Source: TMED23 sp964566055 (GTDB lineage Bacteria > Pseudomonadota > Alphaproteobacteria > Rhodospirillales > UBA2165). From it: DNA of 64,000 nucleotides. A program made the translations under genes and the position numbers. The DNA lies in the NCBI GenBank assembly GCA_964566055.1, contig CAZMHI010000003.1, positions 1-64,000 on the forward strand. Direction: 5' to 3'. Positions 35,435 to 45,327 of this stretch are shown one piece after another; within the stretch, counting starts at the first letter, position 1, and every line of letters begins with the position of its first letter. Under the pieces are notes generated by a model. That model searched no databases and was not told the DNA's origin. It saw only the letters and a program-made list of their open reading frames with translations.

Positions 35435-36571
35435 ATGAAAATTTTTCGCTTAATACCAGCATTCATTTTGGCTGGCTTGCTGTTTGTTGCTGCTCCGAGC
35501 AACGCCTTGGAAACGCTTGGCAAGCAAGCAATCCTGCTTGATGCGACGACCGGCACGGTTTTATTTTCAAAAAATCCTGATGAACGCATGACGCCATCCT
35601 CGATGAGCAAGATCATGACGATCTATAAGCTTTTTGAGCGGCTCAAAGATGGTGGGCTTTCCCTGACCGATACCTTTTCGGTGAGTGAAAAAGCCTGGCG
35701 CAAGCAGGGGTCAAAAATGTTTGTGGCCGTAAACTCCCGGGTAAAAATTGAAGATCTCATCCGCGGTATTATTGTGCAATCCGGCAACGATGCGACGATT
35801 GTTGTGGCCGAGGGATTGTCTGGTTCCGAGGGCGCATTTGCGGACGAGTTGAACGAAACTGCCAAGCAATTGAATATGACCAACTCAAATTTCGTCAATG
35901 CCAGTGGCTGGCCCGATCCGGACCATGAAACCACCGCCCGTGATCTGGCGACACTTGCGGTAGCAACCATCAAGAATTTCCCTGATTTCTACCACTATTA
36001 TGCTGAAAAAACATTTACCTATAACGGTATTAAACAAGGCAACCGCAATCCGGCAATCTACCGGAATATTGGCGCCGATGGTTTGAAAACAGGTCACACG
36101 GAAGCAGGCGGTTATGGATTGACAGCCAGCGCGATACGAAAAGACCGCCGCTTGGTGCTAGTCATCAATGGCCTGCCGACCAAGAAATCCCGCGCCGTTG
36201 AATCCGAACGCATTCTCGATTGGGGATTTCGTGAGTTTAATAATTACGCTTTGTTCAAGGCGGGCGAGACTGTTACGGAAGCGCAAATCTGGATGGGCGA
36301 AGTTGGCTCGGTGCCTCTGTTAATTGAGAAAGAACTGACTCTCACGCTGCCCCGCAAGGTGCGGCGTGGTATGAAAGTTAAAGTGGTGATGGAAACACCT
36401 GTGCCGGCGCCGATCAAAAAAGGTGATGTGTTGGCAACGCTGAAAATTGAACTGCCAGGACGTCCGCCACTGGAAGCTCCGCTTGTTTCCGGCGCCGATG
36501 TAGGGCAGCTCGGAGTGTTTTCCAGGCTTGGCGCAGCGGTGAAATATGTCCTTTGGGGTGAATCCGATTGA
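35435..36571 (+). CDS. D-alanyl-D-alanine carboxypeptidase (PBP5/DacC class)
   Basis: 378 residues with a signal peptide (LIPAFILAGLLFVAAPSNA). The serine active-site motif is S56-x-x-K59 (TPSSMSKIMT), the SGN motif is in VQSGNDATI, and KTG is in GLKTGHTEAGGYG. The C-terminal PBP5-C beta domain (residues about 280-365) precedes a short hydrophobic tail. It trims pentapeptide stems in the periplasm. In alphaproteobacteria this gene usually follows rlpA and precedes tmk, as here. GGGGCCGGGAGG upstream gives a strong start. The tmk start codon overlaps its stop. Confidence 0.94.
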   Translation: MKIFRLIPAFILAGLLFVAAPSNALETLGKQAILLDATTGTVLFSKNPDERMTPSSMSKIMTIYKLFERLKDGGLSLTDTFSVSEKAWRKQGSKMFVAVNSRVKIEDLIRGIIVQSGNDATIVVAEGLSGSEGAFADELNETAKQLNMTNSNFVNASGWPDPDHETTARDLATLAVATIKNFPDFYHYYAEKTFTYNGIKQGNRNPAIYRNIGADGLKTGHTEAGGYGLTASAIRKDRRLVLVINGLPTKKSRAVESERILDWGFREFNNYALFKAGETVTEAQIWMGEVGSVPLLIEKELTLTLPRKVRRGMKVKVVMETPVPAPIKKGDVLATLKIELPGRPPLEAPLVSGADVGQLGVFSRLGAAVKYVLWGESD

Positions 36572-37257
36572 ACGAACAGCCGGTAAAAACTCCAAGCAAA
36601 GGTAAATTCATCAGCTTTGAAGGCGGTGAAGGTGGCGGTAAATCCACTCAGATAGCCTTACTTATCGATGCTCTCAAAGAGGCTGAAATAGACGTCTTGC
36701 AAACCCGGGAGCCAGGCGGGTCTCCTGGTGCGGAGTTAATCCGGACATTATTGGTTGAAGGGGAAACCGATCGCTGGGATGCGCAAACCGAGACGTTGCT
36801 CCATTTTGCCGCGAGACGGGATCATCTGACCAATGTAATTTTACCGGCACTGGATAAAGGGCAGTGGGTGCTGACAGACCGCTACGCTGATTCGACCATG
36901 GCCTATCAGGGGTACGGTCATGGCGTCAGCAAAAAAGCCATCCATGGTTTTTATCAATTCATTGCTGGTAACAAACAGCCTGATCTTACAATTATACTGG
37001 ACCTGCCCGCCGAGGAAGGCTTGGCTCGAGCAGAGTCACGCGGCAAAGAAAAAACACCAGAGGTGCATCAAAAGGAAGATCGCTACGAACGCATGGGATT
37101 GGAGTTTCATGCCCGGCTGCGTGACGGCTTTTTAGATATTGCCCGCAAGAATAAAAAACGCTGCGTGGTTATAGATGCCACCAAATCAATTGAAGAAATT
37201 CAGACCAATATCAAAAAATTAGTGTTCAAAAGGTTTAGGCTCGACGGCGATGAGTGA
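36568..37257 (+). CDS. tmk: Thymidylate kinase
   Basis: 229 residues. P-loop FEGGEGGGKSTQ (about 17-28), the DR(Y/H) motif LTDRYADSTMAYQG and the Lid-region RKRxxE-type segment with KEDRYER are diagnostic of Tmk, which makes dTDP from dTMP. The start is a TTG that overlaps the upstream TGA (TTGA), so it is coupled to the DacC-like gene. It overlaps holB by 8 nt. Essential cytoplasmic enzyme of DNA precursor synthesis. Confidence 0.96.
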   Translation: MNEQPVKTPSKGKFISFEGGEGGGKSTQIALLIDALKEAEIDVLQTREPGGSPGAELIRTLLVEGETDRWDAQTETLLHFAARRDHLTNVILPALDKGQWVLTDRYADSTMAYQGYGHGVSKKAIHGFYQFIAGNKQPDLTIILDLPAEEGLARAESRGKEKTPEVHQKEDRYERMGLEFHARLRDGFLDIARKNKKRCVVIDATKSIEEIQTNIKKLVFKRFRLDGDE

Positions 37258-38326
37258 AATTGAGCTGGAAGCCGGCCCACCCGTCGCCAATGCCAACTCA
37301 ATCTTGTTGGGCCAAGCCGAGGCCGAGGCGAGTTTTCTGACCGCTTTTAATTCCGGCAAACTGCCGCATGCCTGGCTGATCTGTGGACCCAGCGGCATTG
37401 GTAAAGCAACACTCGCCCATCGTATTACCCGCTTTGTGCTCACCCATGGCGGGCCGGTTGCTGAGGGGCCAGGATTGTTTGGTGATGCGTTGCCTGCTGT
37501 TGAGCCAACCAGTTTAGCAACTGACCTTGAAAGCCCCATCTGCCGCCGGATCATCGCCGGAGGACATGCCGATTTCCTGCATATTCAGCGCAGCGAAGAC
37601 GAAAAAACCGGCAAACTTAGAAAAGAAATCACCGTCAACGAGGTGAGGGCTGTCGGCTCGTTCCTCTCGAAGACACCCGCCGAAGGAGGCTGGCGTGTCG
37701 TGGTCATCGATAGTGCCGATGAAATGAATGCCAATGCCGCCAATGCAGTATTGAAAGTGCTGGAAGAACCACCCAAGCGGGCCTTGTTGCTATTGGTCAG
37801 TCACAATCCTGGCAGACTGTTGCCGACCATCCGTTCCCGCTGCCGCCGCTTGGTTTTAAAGCCCCTGCCGGAACGCACAATTGCCGATCTGTTGGTGGAG
37901 TACGACCCAGAGATATTGCCGGAGGATGCTGCTGAGCTGGCGCAAATTGCCGATGGCAGCATTGGCCGGGCACTGGATTTGGCTGATGAAGGCGGCTTGG
38001 AGGTTTACCGGGAAATCAATGCTATTCTCGAAACCTTGCCGCAATTGGATATCCCGAGGCTCCATAAACTTGGTGACAAGCTGGCGAGAGACAATACCGG
38101 GCAATTGTTCGAACGCGCCTGCGAGTTGATTAATCGCTGGCTGGTTGATGTTATCCGGGGCTCAGCGACTGGGGCCGGGCAGTCAGCCATCACTAGCCTT
38201 GATCCCTGGATTGAGGTGTGGGAAAACACTGGCCGCCTGTTTCAGCAGGCCAAAGGATTAAACTTGGATCGCAAGCAGGTCATTTTGAACACCTTCCTGT
38301 CAATCGAAGGCGCCAACAGAAATTAG
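37250..38326 (+). CDS. holB: DNA polymerase III delta-prime subunit
   Basis: 358 residues, AAA+ clamp-loader fold. The Walker A-like loop is GPSGIGKATLAHR (near residue 43). The sensor and SRC-type segments are VLKVLEEPPKRALLLLVSHNP and LLPTIRSRCRRLVLKPL. C-terminal collar helices follow. The Cys4 zinc module of gamma/tau is not apparent, as in many delta-prime subunits. Acts in the clamp loader during replication. Its start overlaps tmk by 8 nt, the standard alphaproteobacterial arrangement. Confidence 0.95.
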   Translation: MSEIELEAGPPVANANSILLGQAEAEASFLTAFNSGKLPHAWLICGPSGIGKATLAHRITRFVLTHGGPVAEGPGLFGDALPAVEPTSLATDLESPICRRIIAGGHADFLHIQRSEDEKTGKLRKEITVNEVRAVGSFLSKTPAEGGWRVVVIDSADEMNANAANAVLKVLEEPPKRALLLLVSHNPGRLLPTIRSRCRRLVLKPLPERTIADLLVEYDPEILPEDAAELAQIADGSIGRALDLADEGGLEVYREINAILETLPQLDIPRLHKLGDKLARDNTGQLFERACELINRWLVDVIRGSATGAGQSAITSLDPWIEVWENTGRLFQQAKGLNLDRKQVILNTFLSIEGANRN

Positions 38327-38345
38327 AGTAAAAAGCTAAACTAGA

Positions 38346-39902
38346 ATGCCAGAGCAAAAACCTTATTACATCACGACACCGATTTACTATGTCAATGATG
38401 CCCCGCATATCGGTCACGCCTATACGACGTTGGCCTGCGATGTTCTGGCGCGCTTTAAGCGGCTTGATGGCTATGATGTAAAATTCCTGACCGGCACCGA
38501 CGAGCATGGCCAAAAGGTCGAGAAGTCGGCCCTGGACGCCGGCGTCGATCCACAGGCTTTTACGGATCGCGTATCCCAGAACTTCCGAGATCTCGCTCGG
38601 GACATGAACTTCACTAATGATGATTTCATCCGCACGACCGAGGCACGCCATAAAAAGGCCTGTCAGGATATCTGGCAGCGCTTGCTGGATGCCGGTGATA
38701 TCTATCTCGATAGTTATAGTGGCTGGTATTCGGTACGTGACGAAGCCTTTTATGGCGAGGGTGAGCTGGAAGACGGTCCGGATGGTAAGAAAATCGCCCC
38801 TTCTGGTGCGGAAGTTGAGTGGGTCGAAGAGCCGAGCTACTTCTTTAAGCTTTCCGAATGGCAGGACCGCCTGATGGATTTCTACAACGCCAATCCGGAA
38901 TTTATTCTGCCGCTGACCCGCCGCAATGAAGTCACCAGCTTTGTCGAGGGCGGTCTCCAGGATTTATCGGTCTCGCGCACATCGTTCAAATGGGGTGTGC
39001 CTGTACCCAGCGATGATGACCACATTATGTATGTTTGGCTTGATGCGCTGACTAACTATATTACCGCTGTCGGCTATCCTGATACAGAGCACGCCGAGTA
39101 TCAAAAATATTGGCCCGCCGATGTCCATATGGTGGGCAAAGATATCCTGCGCTTTCATGCCGTCTATTGGCCGGCCTTTTTGATGGCTGCCGGGTTGGAA
39201 CCGCCAAAGCGCATTTTTGCTCATGGCTGGTGGACTAATGAGGGCGAAAAAATCTCAAAATCTCTCGGTAATGTCATCGATCCGCTGGAACTAATGGCGA
39301 CCTATGGCCTGGATCAGGTGCGCTATTTCCTCTTGCGCGAAGTACCATTTGGTAATGATGGTGATTTTTCGCGGGCCGCCATGGTGCAACGGATGAATGG
39401 CGAGCTGGCTAATGATTTTGGCAATTTAGCCCAGCGTGTGCTGTCGATGATCAATAAAAATTGTGACGGCAAGGTACCGGAACCAGGTGATTTAACTGAT
39501 GACGACAATACATTGCTAGGTGCTGTTGATGGCTTGCTTGATGTTGTGCGGGAAGCCCTGGATAAGCAGTCTTTCCATATCGCTTTGGAGAAAATTTGGA
39601 CTGAAATCCGGGCGGCCAATAGCTATATCGACCGCCAAGCCCCGTGGACTTTAAAAAAGGAAGACCCAGACCGCATGCAAACGGTGCTCTATGTGCTGGC
39701 CGAAGCAATCCGGCAATTGGCGCTGCTGGCCCAACCTTTTGTGCCTGAAGCTGCCGGTACAATGCTGGACCAAGTGGCAGCAGCAGAAGAGGCGCGTGAT
39801 TTTGCCTCCTTTGGCGTGACTGGCCGTCTTGCTCCTGGTATTGACCTGCCAAAACCTGAAGGTGTGTTCCCGCGTTTTGTCGAAGAAGAAAGCGCAACAT
39901 AA
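38346..39902 (+). CDS. metG: Methionyl-tRNA synthetase
   Basis: 518 residues, class Ia synthetase. HIGH-type motif APHIGHAYTT (about 18-27) and KMSKS-type motif GEKISKSLGN (about 301-310). The connective-peptide zinc knuckle has no Cys set (DSYSGWYSVRDEAF), so this is the zinc-independent, single-knuckle MetRS subclass. An anticodon-binding helical domain ends the protein; no C-terminal dimerisation domain. It charges initiator and elongator tRNA-Met. Normally tatD follows directly; here a 5.4-kb block intervenes. Confidence 0.96.
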   Translation: MPEQKPYYITTPIYYVNDAPHIGHAYTTLACDVLARFKRLDGYDVKFLTGTDEHGQKVEKSALDAGVDPQAFTDRVSQNFRDLARDMNFTNDDFIRTTEARHKKACQDIWQRLLDAGDIYLDSYSGWYSVRDEAFYGEGELEDGPDGKKIAPSGAEVEWVEEPSYFFKLSEWQDRLMDFYNANPEFILPLTRRNEVTSFVEGGLQDLSVSRTSFKWGVPVPSDDDHIMYVWLDALTNYITAVGYPDTEHAEYQKYWPADVHMVGKDILRFHAVYWPAFLMAAGLEPPKRIFAHGWWTNEGEKISKSLGNVIDPLELMATYGLDQVRYFLLREVPFGNDGDFSRAAMVQRMNGELANDFGNLAQRVLSMINKNCDGKVPEPGDLTDDDNTLLGAVDGLLDVVREALDKQSFHIALEKIWTEIRAANSYIDRQAPWTLKKEDPDRMQTVLYVLAEAIRQLALLAQPFVPEAAGTMLDQVAAAEEARDFASFGVTGRLAPGIDLPKPEGVFPRFVEEESAT

Positions 39903-40066
39903 CAATTTACTAATAGGTTTCACATGGTGGAACGTATTTCAATTTGTTCGGCGCACCTACAAATATAACTAGCCAATATTTCTAATCTTACCCTATACTT
40001 TCCCATAACAGAGCAAGGGTCATTAATTCCTGCTCTGACAGAAAATTTTTAACTAGGGAGAGCGAT

Positions 40067-41080
40067 ATGAACTACCATAAATTACTTTCGACCGCTGTAG
40101 TGCTTGGCGGTGCAGTAGCGTTTACGGCACTTGGAAGCGTAACCGCTGAAGCCAAAATGAAGCGCATCAGTATCGGTACAAATCCAGCCGGCACGACCTA
40201 TTTTGTGCTTGGTGGTTTGTTTGCCAAAACTTTCCAGGAAAAATTGGGTATCCGGTCAACGGCGCAACCTCATGCAGGTTCCTCCGTTTATTTGCCGCTT
40301 TTAGATAAGGGCGAGCTGACGATGGGTATCAATTCCAGTCTCGATTCCGCGATGGCCTATACTGGAAAGAAACCTTATAAAGCAGCGACCAAAAAAGTGC
40401 GCTCGATCGCGCGGATTTGGCAACTACCTTATGTTTATTTCGTGCGGGCTAATTCCGGTATTAAATCCATTGCTGATCTTAAAGGTAAGCGCGTTGTGGT
40501 TAATTTGAAATCCAACGTGTCTTTGGGACAGCTTAATCGCACTATTCTGGCGACGGCCGGTCTGACTGTTGCGGATGTTAAAGAAGTGACGGCTGGTAAT
40601 ATTCCGCAGAATATTAATGCTGTTGTCGAAGGACGTGCTGATGCGGCTGTGACCGCACTTGGTATTCCGCTTATTCGTAAAGCCAATGCCGGTATTCCCG
40701 GTGGTGTTGCCATGCTGCCAATTGGACCTAAAGCAACCGATGAATTTATGAATGCCGGTATGCCGGGATCACGCACCATGATGGCTAAACCGTCTAAGCG
40801 GAATATTGGCGTTTCCAAACCAATGAAAATTGCCGGTTTTGATTCCTATGTGAACGTCTCTGGTAAACTTTCTGCCGATGATGCCTATACTTTGACCAAA
40901 ACTTTGCACAGCAATTGGAAAGCCTTGCAAAAACAGCACCCTGTATTGCGCAGTGTCCGGCCTAACCTCATGGCTCCGGCGACTAACCCAATCCCGTATC
41001 ATCCGGGTGCGGTTAAATACTATAAAGAAGCCGGCGTCTGGAATGCTGCCAACGATAAACATCGTGCGATGGCAAAGTAG
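40067..41080 (+). CDS. TRAP-TAXI family solute receptor
   Basis: 337 residues with a signal peptide (VVLGGAVAFTALGSVTAEA). The mature protein opens with ISIGTNPAGTTYFVLGG, typical of the TAXI receptors, and has the SLGQLNRTILATAGL and GNIPQNINAVVEGRADAAVTA segments of the ligand-binding lobes. It binds substrate in the periplasm and delivers it to the fused permease encoded 27 nt downstream. TAXI ligands are mostly unassigned (2-oxoglutarate or other dicarboxylates are known cases). GGGAGAG precedes the ATG. Confidence 0.93.
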   Translation: MNYHKLLSTAVVLGGAVAFTALGSVTAEAKMKRISIGTNPAGTTYFVLGGLFAKTFQEKLGIRSTAQPHAGSSVYLPLLDKGELTMGINSSLDSAMAYTGKKPYKAATKKVRSIARIWQLPYVYFVRANSGIKSIADLKGKRVVVNLKSNVSLGQLNRTILATAGLTVADVKEVTAGNIPQNINAVVEGRADAAVTALGIPLIRKANAGIPGGVAMLPIGPKATDEFMNAGMPGSRTMMAKPSKRNIGVSKPMKIAGFDSYVNVSGKLSADDAYTLTKTLHSNWKALQKQHPVLRSVRPNLMAPATNPIPYHPGAVKYYKEAGVWNAANDKHRAMAK

Positions 41081-41107
41081 GCTGGCAACAGTTATCAGGT
41101 CCTAATT

Positions 41108-42985
41108 ATGGATCTATCTATAAGAGCTTTATCAAAGCTGTATTTGGCTTTGATACCAATCATAGGCGTTGTGATGATCCTCTCGATCCCACAACGCCTT
41201 GGTTTGTCTATCGTTTCGCAAGAAGTGGTAACGACAATCCTCGGCTTTGCTGTGGCAGCCGCTTTTCTCAAACATCCTTACGCAGAAAAACCTGGCTTGT
41301 TTGAGCTGTTGCTCGGTTTTCTTGCCATCTTCACCTGGATGTGGAGTTCCTTTCACTACGAAGATTGGATCATTGGCATGGCTGACCGGACGCCCGACAA
41401 ATGGGTGCCCGGTATATTCGCCATTGTCTTAATGATGGAAGCGTTGCGTAAAACCAGCGGCGTGCCTATCGCAATCTTGGTTTGGGTCACAATTGTCTAT
41501 GCTTTTTTTGGTCATCTTCTACCAGGCGCCCTAGAGGCTGAGCATCACTCACCGACAAAAATTATTCTCTATAATTATGCTGATTCAAACGGCGTTCCCG
41601 GTTTGGTGCTGAGGGTTGTGACGACCATCGTTCTGGCCTTTATAATCCTGGGCCGCCTCATGGAAGTCAGCGGGGCGACTAAGTTTTTTACCGATCTGGC
41701 GATGGGCTGGATGGGGCATCGGCGCGGTGGCCCGGCCAAAGTCGCTGTTGTCGCTTCAAGCGCCTTCGGCATGGTCTCCGGCTCAACCGTCGGCAATATT
41801 ATGAGCACTGGCGTCGTGACGATACCGTTGATGAAAGAGTCCGGCTTTCGTCCCCGCTATGCCGCGGCCATCGAAGCAGTGGCCTCAAACGGCGGCCAGA
41901 TCGCCCCGCCGGTCATGGGGGCCACGGCCTTTTTGATCGCTGAATTTTTAGAAGTCACCTATGCGACGGTTGTTATCGCTGCAATTATTCCGGCAGCGTT
42001 GTATTATTTGGTTTTGTTTCTGCAAGTCGACGGCATTGCCCGCAAATTCGGTTTGCATGGCCTGCCTAAGGAAGATTTGCCGAAAGTTATGGCGACCATT
42101 ATCGCTGGTTGGCTGTTTCTGATCCCCCTGGCAGTTCTCATGTATTTCCTGTTTTGGCTTGGCTTTAATCCGGCATTGTCCGGTATTTATGCTGTCGCCG
42201 CACTATTTGTCTTTATGGTGATTAAGAAACGAAAATTGATGTCTCGCCAAGAATGGTCTTCCTTTATTTTCGGCAGCGGTGAAAATTTATTATCGATTAT
42301 TTTGATTGGCGCCGGCGCCGGTGTCGTTATCGGGGTGTTGAATTCCACCGGATTGGCCTTTCAATTGGCCATTATTCTAGCAGACGTCGGTTTATCAGCG
42401 GGACTTATTGTCATGTTGATGCTGACAGCGCTGATCTCAATCGTGCTTGGCATGGGGATGCCGACCGCCGCAGTTTATATTGTGGTCTCAATTGTGCTTG
42501 CTCCAGCGATGGCAAAGATGGGGGTTGAGCCCATGGCGGCTCATCTGTTCCTCTTCTATTTCGGACTGCTGAGTATGTTGACACCGCCGGTTGCGGTCGC
42601 AAGTTATGTCGCCGCAGGATTGGCGGGCAGTAACATGTGGGCCACCGGCATGGTGGGCGTGCAATTGGCAGCGACGGCATATCTGCTGCCTTTCCTATGG
42701 GTTTATAACCCGGCGCTGATATTTATCGGCTCAACCGAAGCCGTGATCTACGCCATTGGCTCAGCCATTGTCGCGGCATTTATGCTGGCGCGCGCGGTGT
42801 TGGATATTGGTGGCGAGGCAAAAATTATTGGGTCTTTTTATTTTGTCGCCGCCTTAGCGGTTGGCGGCTCAACAGTGTGGTTTGGTCAAACCTCACCATT
42901 AGTTTTAGCCGCCAGCGCACTCGGCATCATCAGTGTTGTTGTCTTTCGCGCCCGTGATGCCAAAGCGGTCGCACCCGCTCAATAA
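41108..42985 (+). CDS. TRAP transporter fused permease (DctQM fusion)
   Basis: 625 residues with about sixteen membrane segments. The N-terminal part (residues about 1-120) is a DctQ-type four-helix region, and the rest is the DctM large permease, with the conserved SGSTVGNIMSTGVVTIPLM and GQIAPPVMGATAFLIAEFL helices and the second-half MGMPTAAVYIVVSIVLAP. Sodium-coupled uptake using the TAXI receptor upstream is expected. The last base abuts the stop of the convergent molybdenum enzyme gene. Confidence 0.94.
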   Translation: MDLSIRALSKLYLALIPIIGVVMILSIPQRLGLSIVSQEVVTTILGFAVAAAFLKHPYAEKPGLFELLLGFLAIFTWMWSSFHYEDWIIGMADRTPDKWVPGIFAIVLMMEALRKTSGVPIAILVWVTIVYAFFGHLLPGALEAEHHSPTKIILYNYADSNGVPGLVLRVVTTIVLAFIILGRLMEVSGATKFFTDLAMGWMGHRRGGPAKVAVVASSAFGMVSGSTVGNIMSTGVVTIPLMKESGFRPRYAAAIEAVASNGGQIAPPVMGATAFLIAEFLEVTYATVVIAAIIPAALYYLVLFLQVDGIARKFGLHGLPKEDLPKVMATIIAGWLFLIPLAVLMYFLFWLGFNPALSGIYAVAALFVFMVIKKRKLMSRQEWSSFIFGSGENLLSIILIGAGAGVVIGVLNSTGLAFQLAIILADVGLSAGLIVMLMLTALISIVLGMGMPTAAVYIVVSIVLAPAMAKMGVEPMAAHLFLFYFGLLSMLTPPVAVASYVAAGLAGSNMWATGMVGVQLAATAYLLPFLWVYNPALIFIGSTEAVIYAIGSAIVAAFMLARAVLDIGGEAKIIGSFYFVAALAVGGSTVWFGQTSPLVLAASALGIISVVVFRARDAKAVAPAQ

Positions 42986-45202
42986 CTATTCTGCCGCGAT
43001 CGCCGTTATCTGATCCTCTACCTTGGTAATCTTGCAAAGTAAGCACCTGGCGGTTGAGCCACCCATCACCGGATCAATATCGTCACGCAAAGGTGTCAGC
43101 ACATTGGCGCCGACTTTCAGCGTGCCTTCGATCAAATCCTCACCCGGCATATACCAGAGCCCTTCGGCATTAATAACGCGCGGATGCATGCCCGGAATAA
43201 AGGCGACTTGGCGGACGATATAGTTTTCCGTATTCGGCACTTCGATCTTAGCCCAGTCTCCTTCAACCAAACCAAATTCCTCGGCGGTTTCCGGGCTCAT
43301 TTCGAGGCCAGGCCAGGGGCGGCGTTTGCGCAATTTCGGGATCGAAATACCGAGGGTCGAGTAATATTCAACGGCGCGCGTGCCGGTCACCAGGACCAGG
43401 GGATAATCGGCAGAAATCTCTGTCGGTTCACCAGCCTCATCAAGCGGGCTGAATATCGGCTCCTGAGCCAGGGGCAGGGGATCATAGCCATACTTCTCTA
43501 ATTGTTTAGAGGTAAACTCGATCTTACCGGACGGGGTCATAAAGCCGGGCTCGCCATCCGGGCGGAGCTTGCCTGAAGCGTATTTACCCCGCTCATCCGG
43601 GCCGACAAAGGAGCCCATGGCAGCGAATTCCTCAAAAGTAATGCCGAGCGGCGCCAGCCGGTAGTCGAGCAGTTCTTCATAGCTCTGCACCGGCAGCTTG
43701 TCGCCATAACCCATGCGGCGGGCGACTTCCATGACGGCATCGGCCTCTTCCCGTACTTCGCCGCGGGGCTCGGTGCACTTAACCCGCGCCGAGACCATGT
43801 TGAGCCCGGAATATTCGGTGATGGCGTTGGATTCCAAATGATTGGTCACGGGCAGAATGTAGTCGGCCAGATGCGCTGTCGGGCTTTCAAACATATCTGA
43901 GACGATTAGCAGATCGAGCGTCTTTAAGGCTTCCAAAACTTTGTAGCTGTCTTCGAGACCGACCATCGGATTGCAATCGGTCCAGAGCGCCTTGATCGGG
44001 TAGGGCTCTCCCGTCAGCATGGCATCAATGACGTGCGACGGATTAGGGTAGGGGGCAGTCAGCGCCGTCGGCCCGCTCAGCAATGGAAATTTATCAGCGC
44101 TGATTTGATCGGCGAGACGTTCATCATCCTCACCTTCGGCGCCGGGGCGGTAATAGCTCGGCATTCTGATATTAACAGGTTTATGAATGCAGTTATTGCC
44201 AGGCTGATCCAAGCGGCCGGTTAGCGCCGGCAAAAAGCCCATCAGGCGTAAGGTCGAGATCGAATTGCCGCCCATGGTCGCGCCAATAAACGTATAAAGC
44301 GCTGACGAGTTAGAAGTTGCAAACAGACGGGTCGCCTCAAGAATATCGGCTTCCGGTATCCAGGTAATTTTCGATGTGCGCTCGAGCGTGTAATCAGCGG
44401 CGCGGGCTTTCAATTCATCAAAGCCGATTGTCCAGTCTTTGACGAACTTCGCATCATACCAGTTGTTCTCGATCATCAGATTGATCATACCCATGGCGAG
44501 AGCATCGTCCGTGCCGGGCCGGATGCGGAGCCAGAGATCGGCTTCCCGGGCGGAGCGCGTCGGTCTCGGATCAACGACGATGGTCTTGGCGCCGTGTTTG
44601 CGCTTGGCATCTTTAACCCGGACAGCTTTCGAGCCATTGGTTTCGGTCAGATTGACACCCCAGAGGACAATGGTTTCGCATTCTTCGACATTTTTGAAAT
44701 TGATATAAGTCGTCAGCATGCCAAAAGTCAGCACGTCCGACATCAATTGCGGCGTGAAGCAGTTATGGGCATCGTGCTTAAAGAAGGTCGGGCTGCCGAT
44801 GGCTTCCAGGAAAAGATCATAAGCGTAATATTCCTTGGGTGGCAGGGCCTGGACGGCAATTGCCCGGGCGCCATGCTCATCAATGATGGCGTTCATACGC
44901 TCGGCGATATCCTGCAGCGCTTCATCCCAGCTGACGCGCTCCCATTGGCCGGAACCGCGTTCACCAACGCGTTTCTGCGGGTAAATGATACGGTCTTCGG
45001 CCTCCATCATATCCAACGAGGCTTTGCCTTTAACGCAAAGATAGCCCTGGCTGAGCGGGTGAGCCCGGTCGCCGATGAATTTCTTGATCTTACCTAAGGG
45101 AGAATTTGCAGAGCTGCCGGTGGTACTCGGCGTATCTTCGGTTTCGACCAGCATCCCGCAACGCACGAGACAGAGACGGCAGGTGGTTTGGATCATCGAC
45201 AT
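42986..45202 (-). CDS. Cytoplasmic molybdopterin-dependent oxidoreductase (DMSO reductase family)
   Basis: About 738 residues from the ATG at 45202. A 4Fe-4S site is formed by C-x2-C-x3-C and a distal Cys (TTCRLCLVRCG ... GYLCVKGKA). The molybdopterin domain has WGVNLTETNGSKAVRVKDAK and VVDPRPTRSAREADLWLRIRP (split at the GTDDALA loop), and the C-terminal domain has the barrel motif DWAKIEVPN. A late CLLCKIT pair near the C-terminus could be an extra metal site. No Tat signal, so the enzyme is cytoplasmic. Family members include formate dehydrogenases, transhydroxylases and acetylene-hydratase-like proteins; electron partners are not visible. Confidence 0.88.
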   Translation of the reverse strand: MSMIQTTCRLCLVRCGMLVETEDTPSTTGSSANSPLGKIKKFIGDRAHPLSQGYLCVKGKASLDMMEAEDRIIYPQKRVGERGSGQWERVSWDEALQDIAERMNAIIDEHGARAIAVQALPPKEYYAYDLFLEAIGSPTFFKHDAHNCFTPQLMSDVLTFGMLTTYINFKNVEECETIVLWGVNLTETNGSKAVRVKDAKRKHGAKTIVVDPRPTRSAREADLWLRIRPGTDDALAMGMINLMIENNWYDAKFVKDWTIGFDELKARAADYTLERTSKITWIPEADILEATRLFATSNSSALYTFIGATMGGNSISTLRLMGFLPALTGRLDQPGNNCIHKPVNIRMPSYYRPGAEGEDDERLADQISADKFPLLSGPTALTAPYPNPSHVIDAMLTGEPYPIKALWTDCNPMVGLEDSYKVLEALKTLDLLIVSDMFESPTAHLADYILPVTNHLESNAITEYSGLNMVSARVKCTEPRGEVREEADAVMEVARRMGYGDKLPVQSYEELLDYRLAPLGITFEEFAAMGSFVGPDERGKYASGKLRPDGEPGFMTPSGKIEFTSKQLEKYGYDPLPLAQEPIFSPLDEAGEPTEISADYPLVLVTGTRAVEYYSTLGISIPKLRKRRPWPGLEMSPETAEEFGLVEGDWAKIEVPNTENYIVRQVAFIPGMHPRVINAEGLWYMPGEDLIEGTLKVGANVLTPLRDDIDPVMGGSTARCLLCKITKVEDQITAIAAE

Positions 45203-45327
45203 GGGGCAATTCTTTCGCTTCAGTTTACGCTGCTTTAACCATACAGAAAGTATAGGCATAGCGGAATAGCTTTATCGGGAGCAGGGTGCTACAAAGCGCC
45301 TCCACATTTCGGATGGTGAAAGAAAAC

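Noticed and set aside
39903..40066. Imperfect GTTTCAC-ATG-GTGGAAC inverted repeat after metG
   Set aside because: One mismatched arm and no U-run, so I do not call a terminator.
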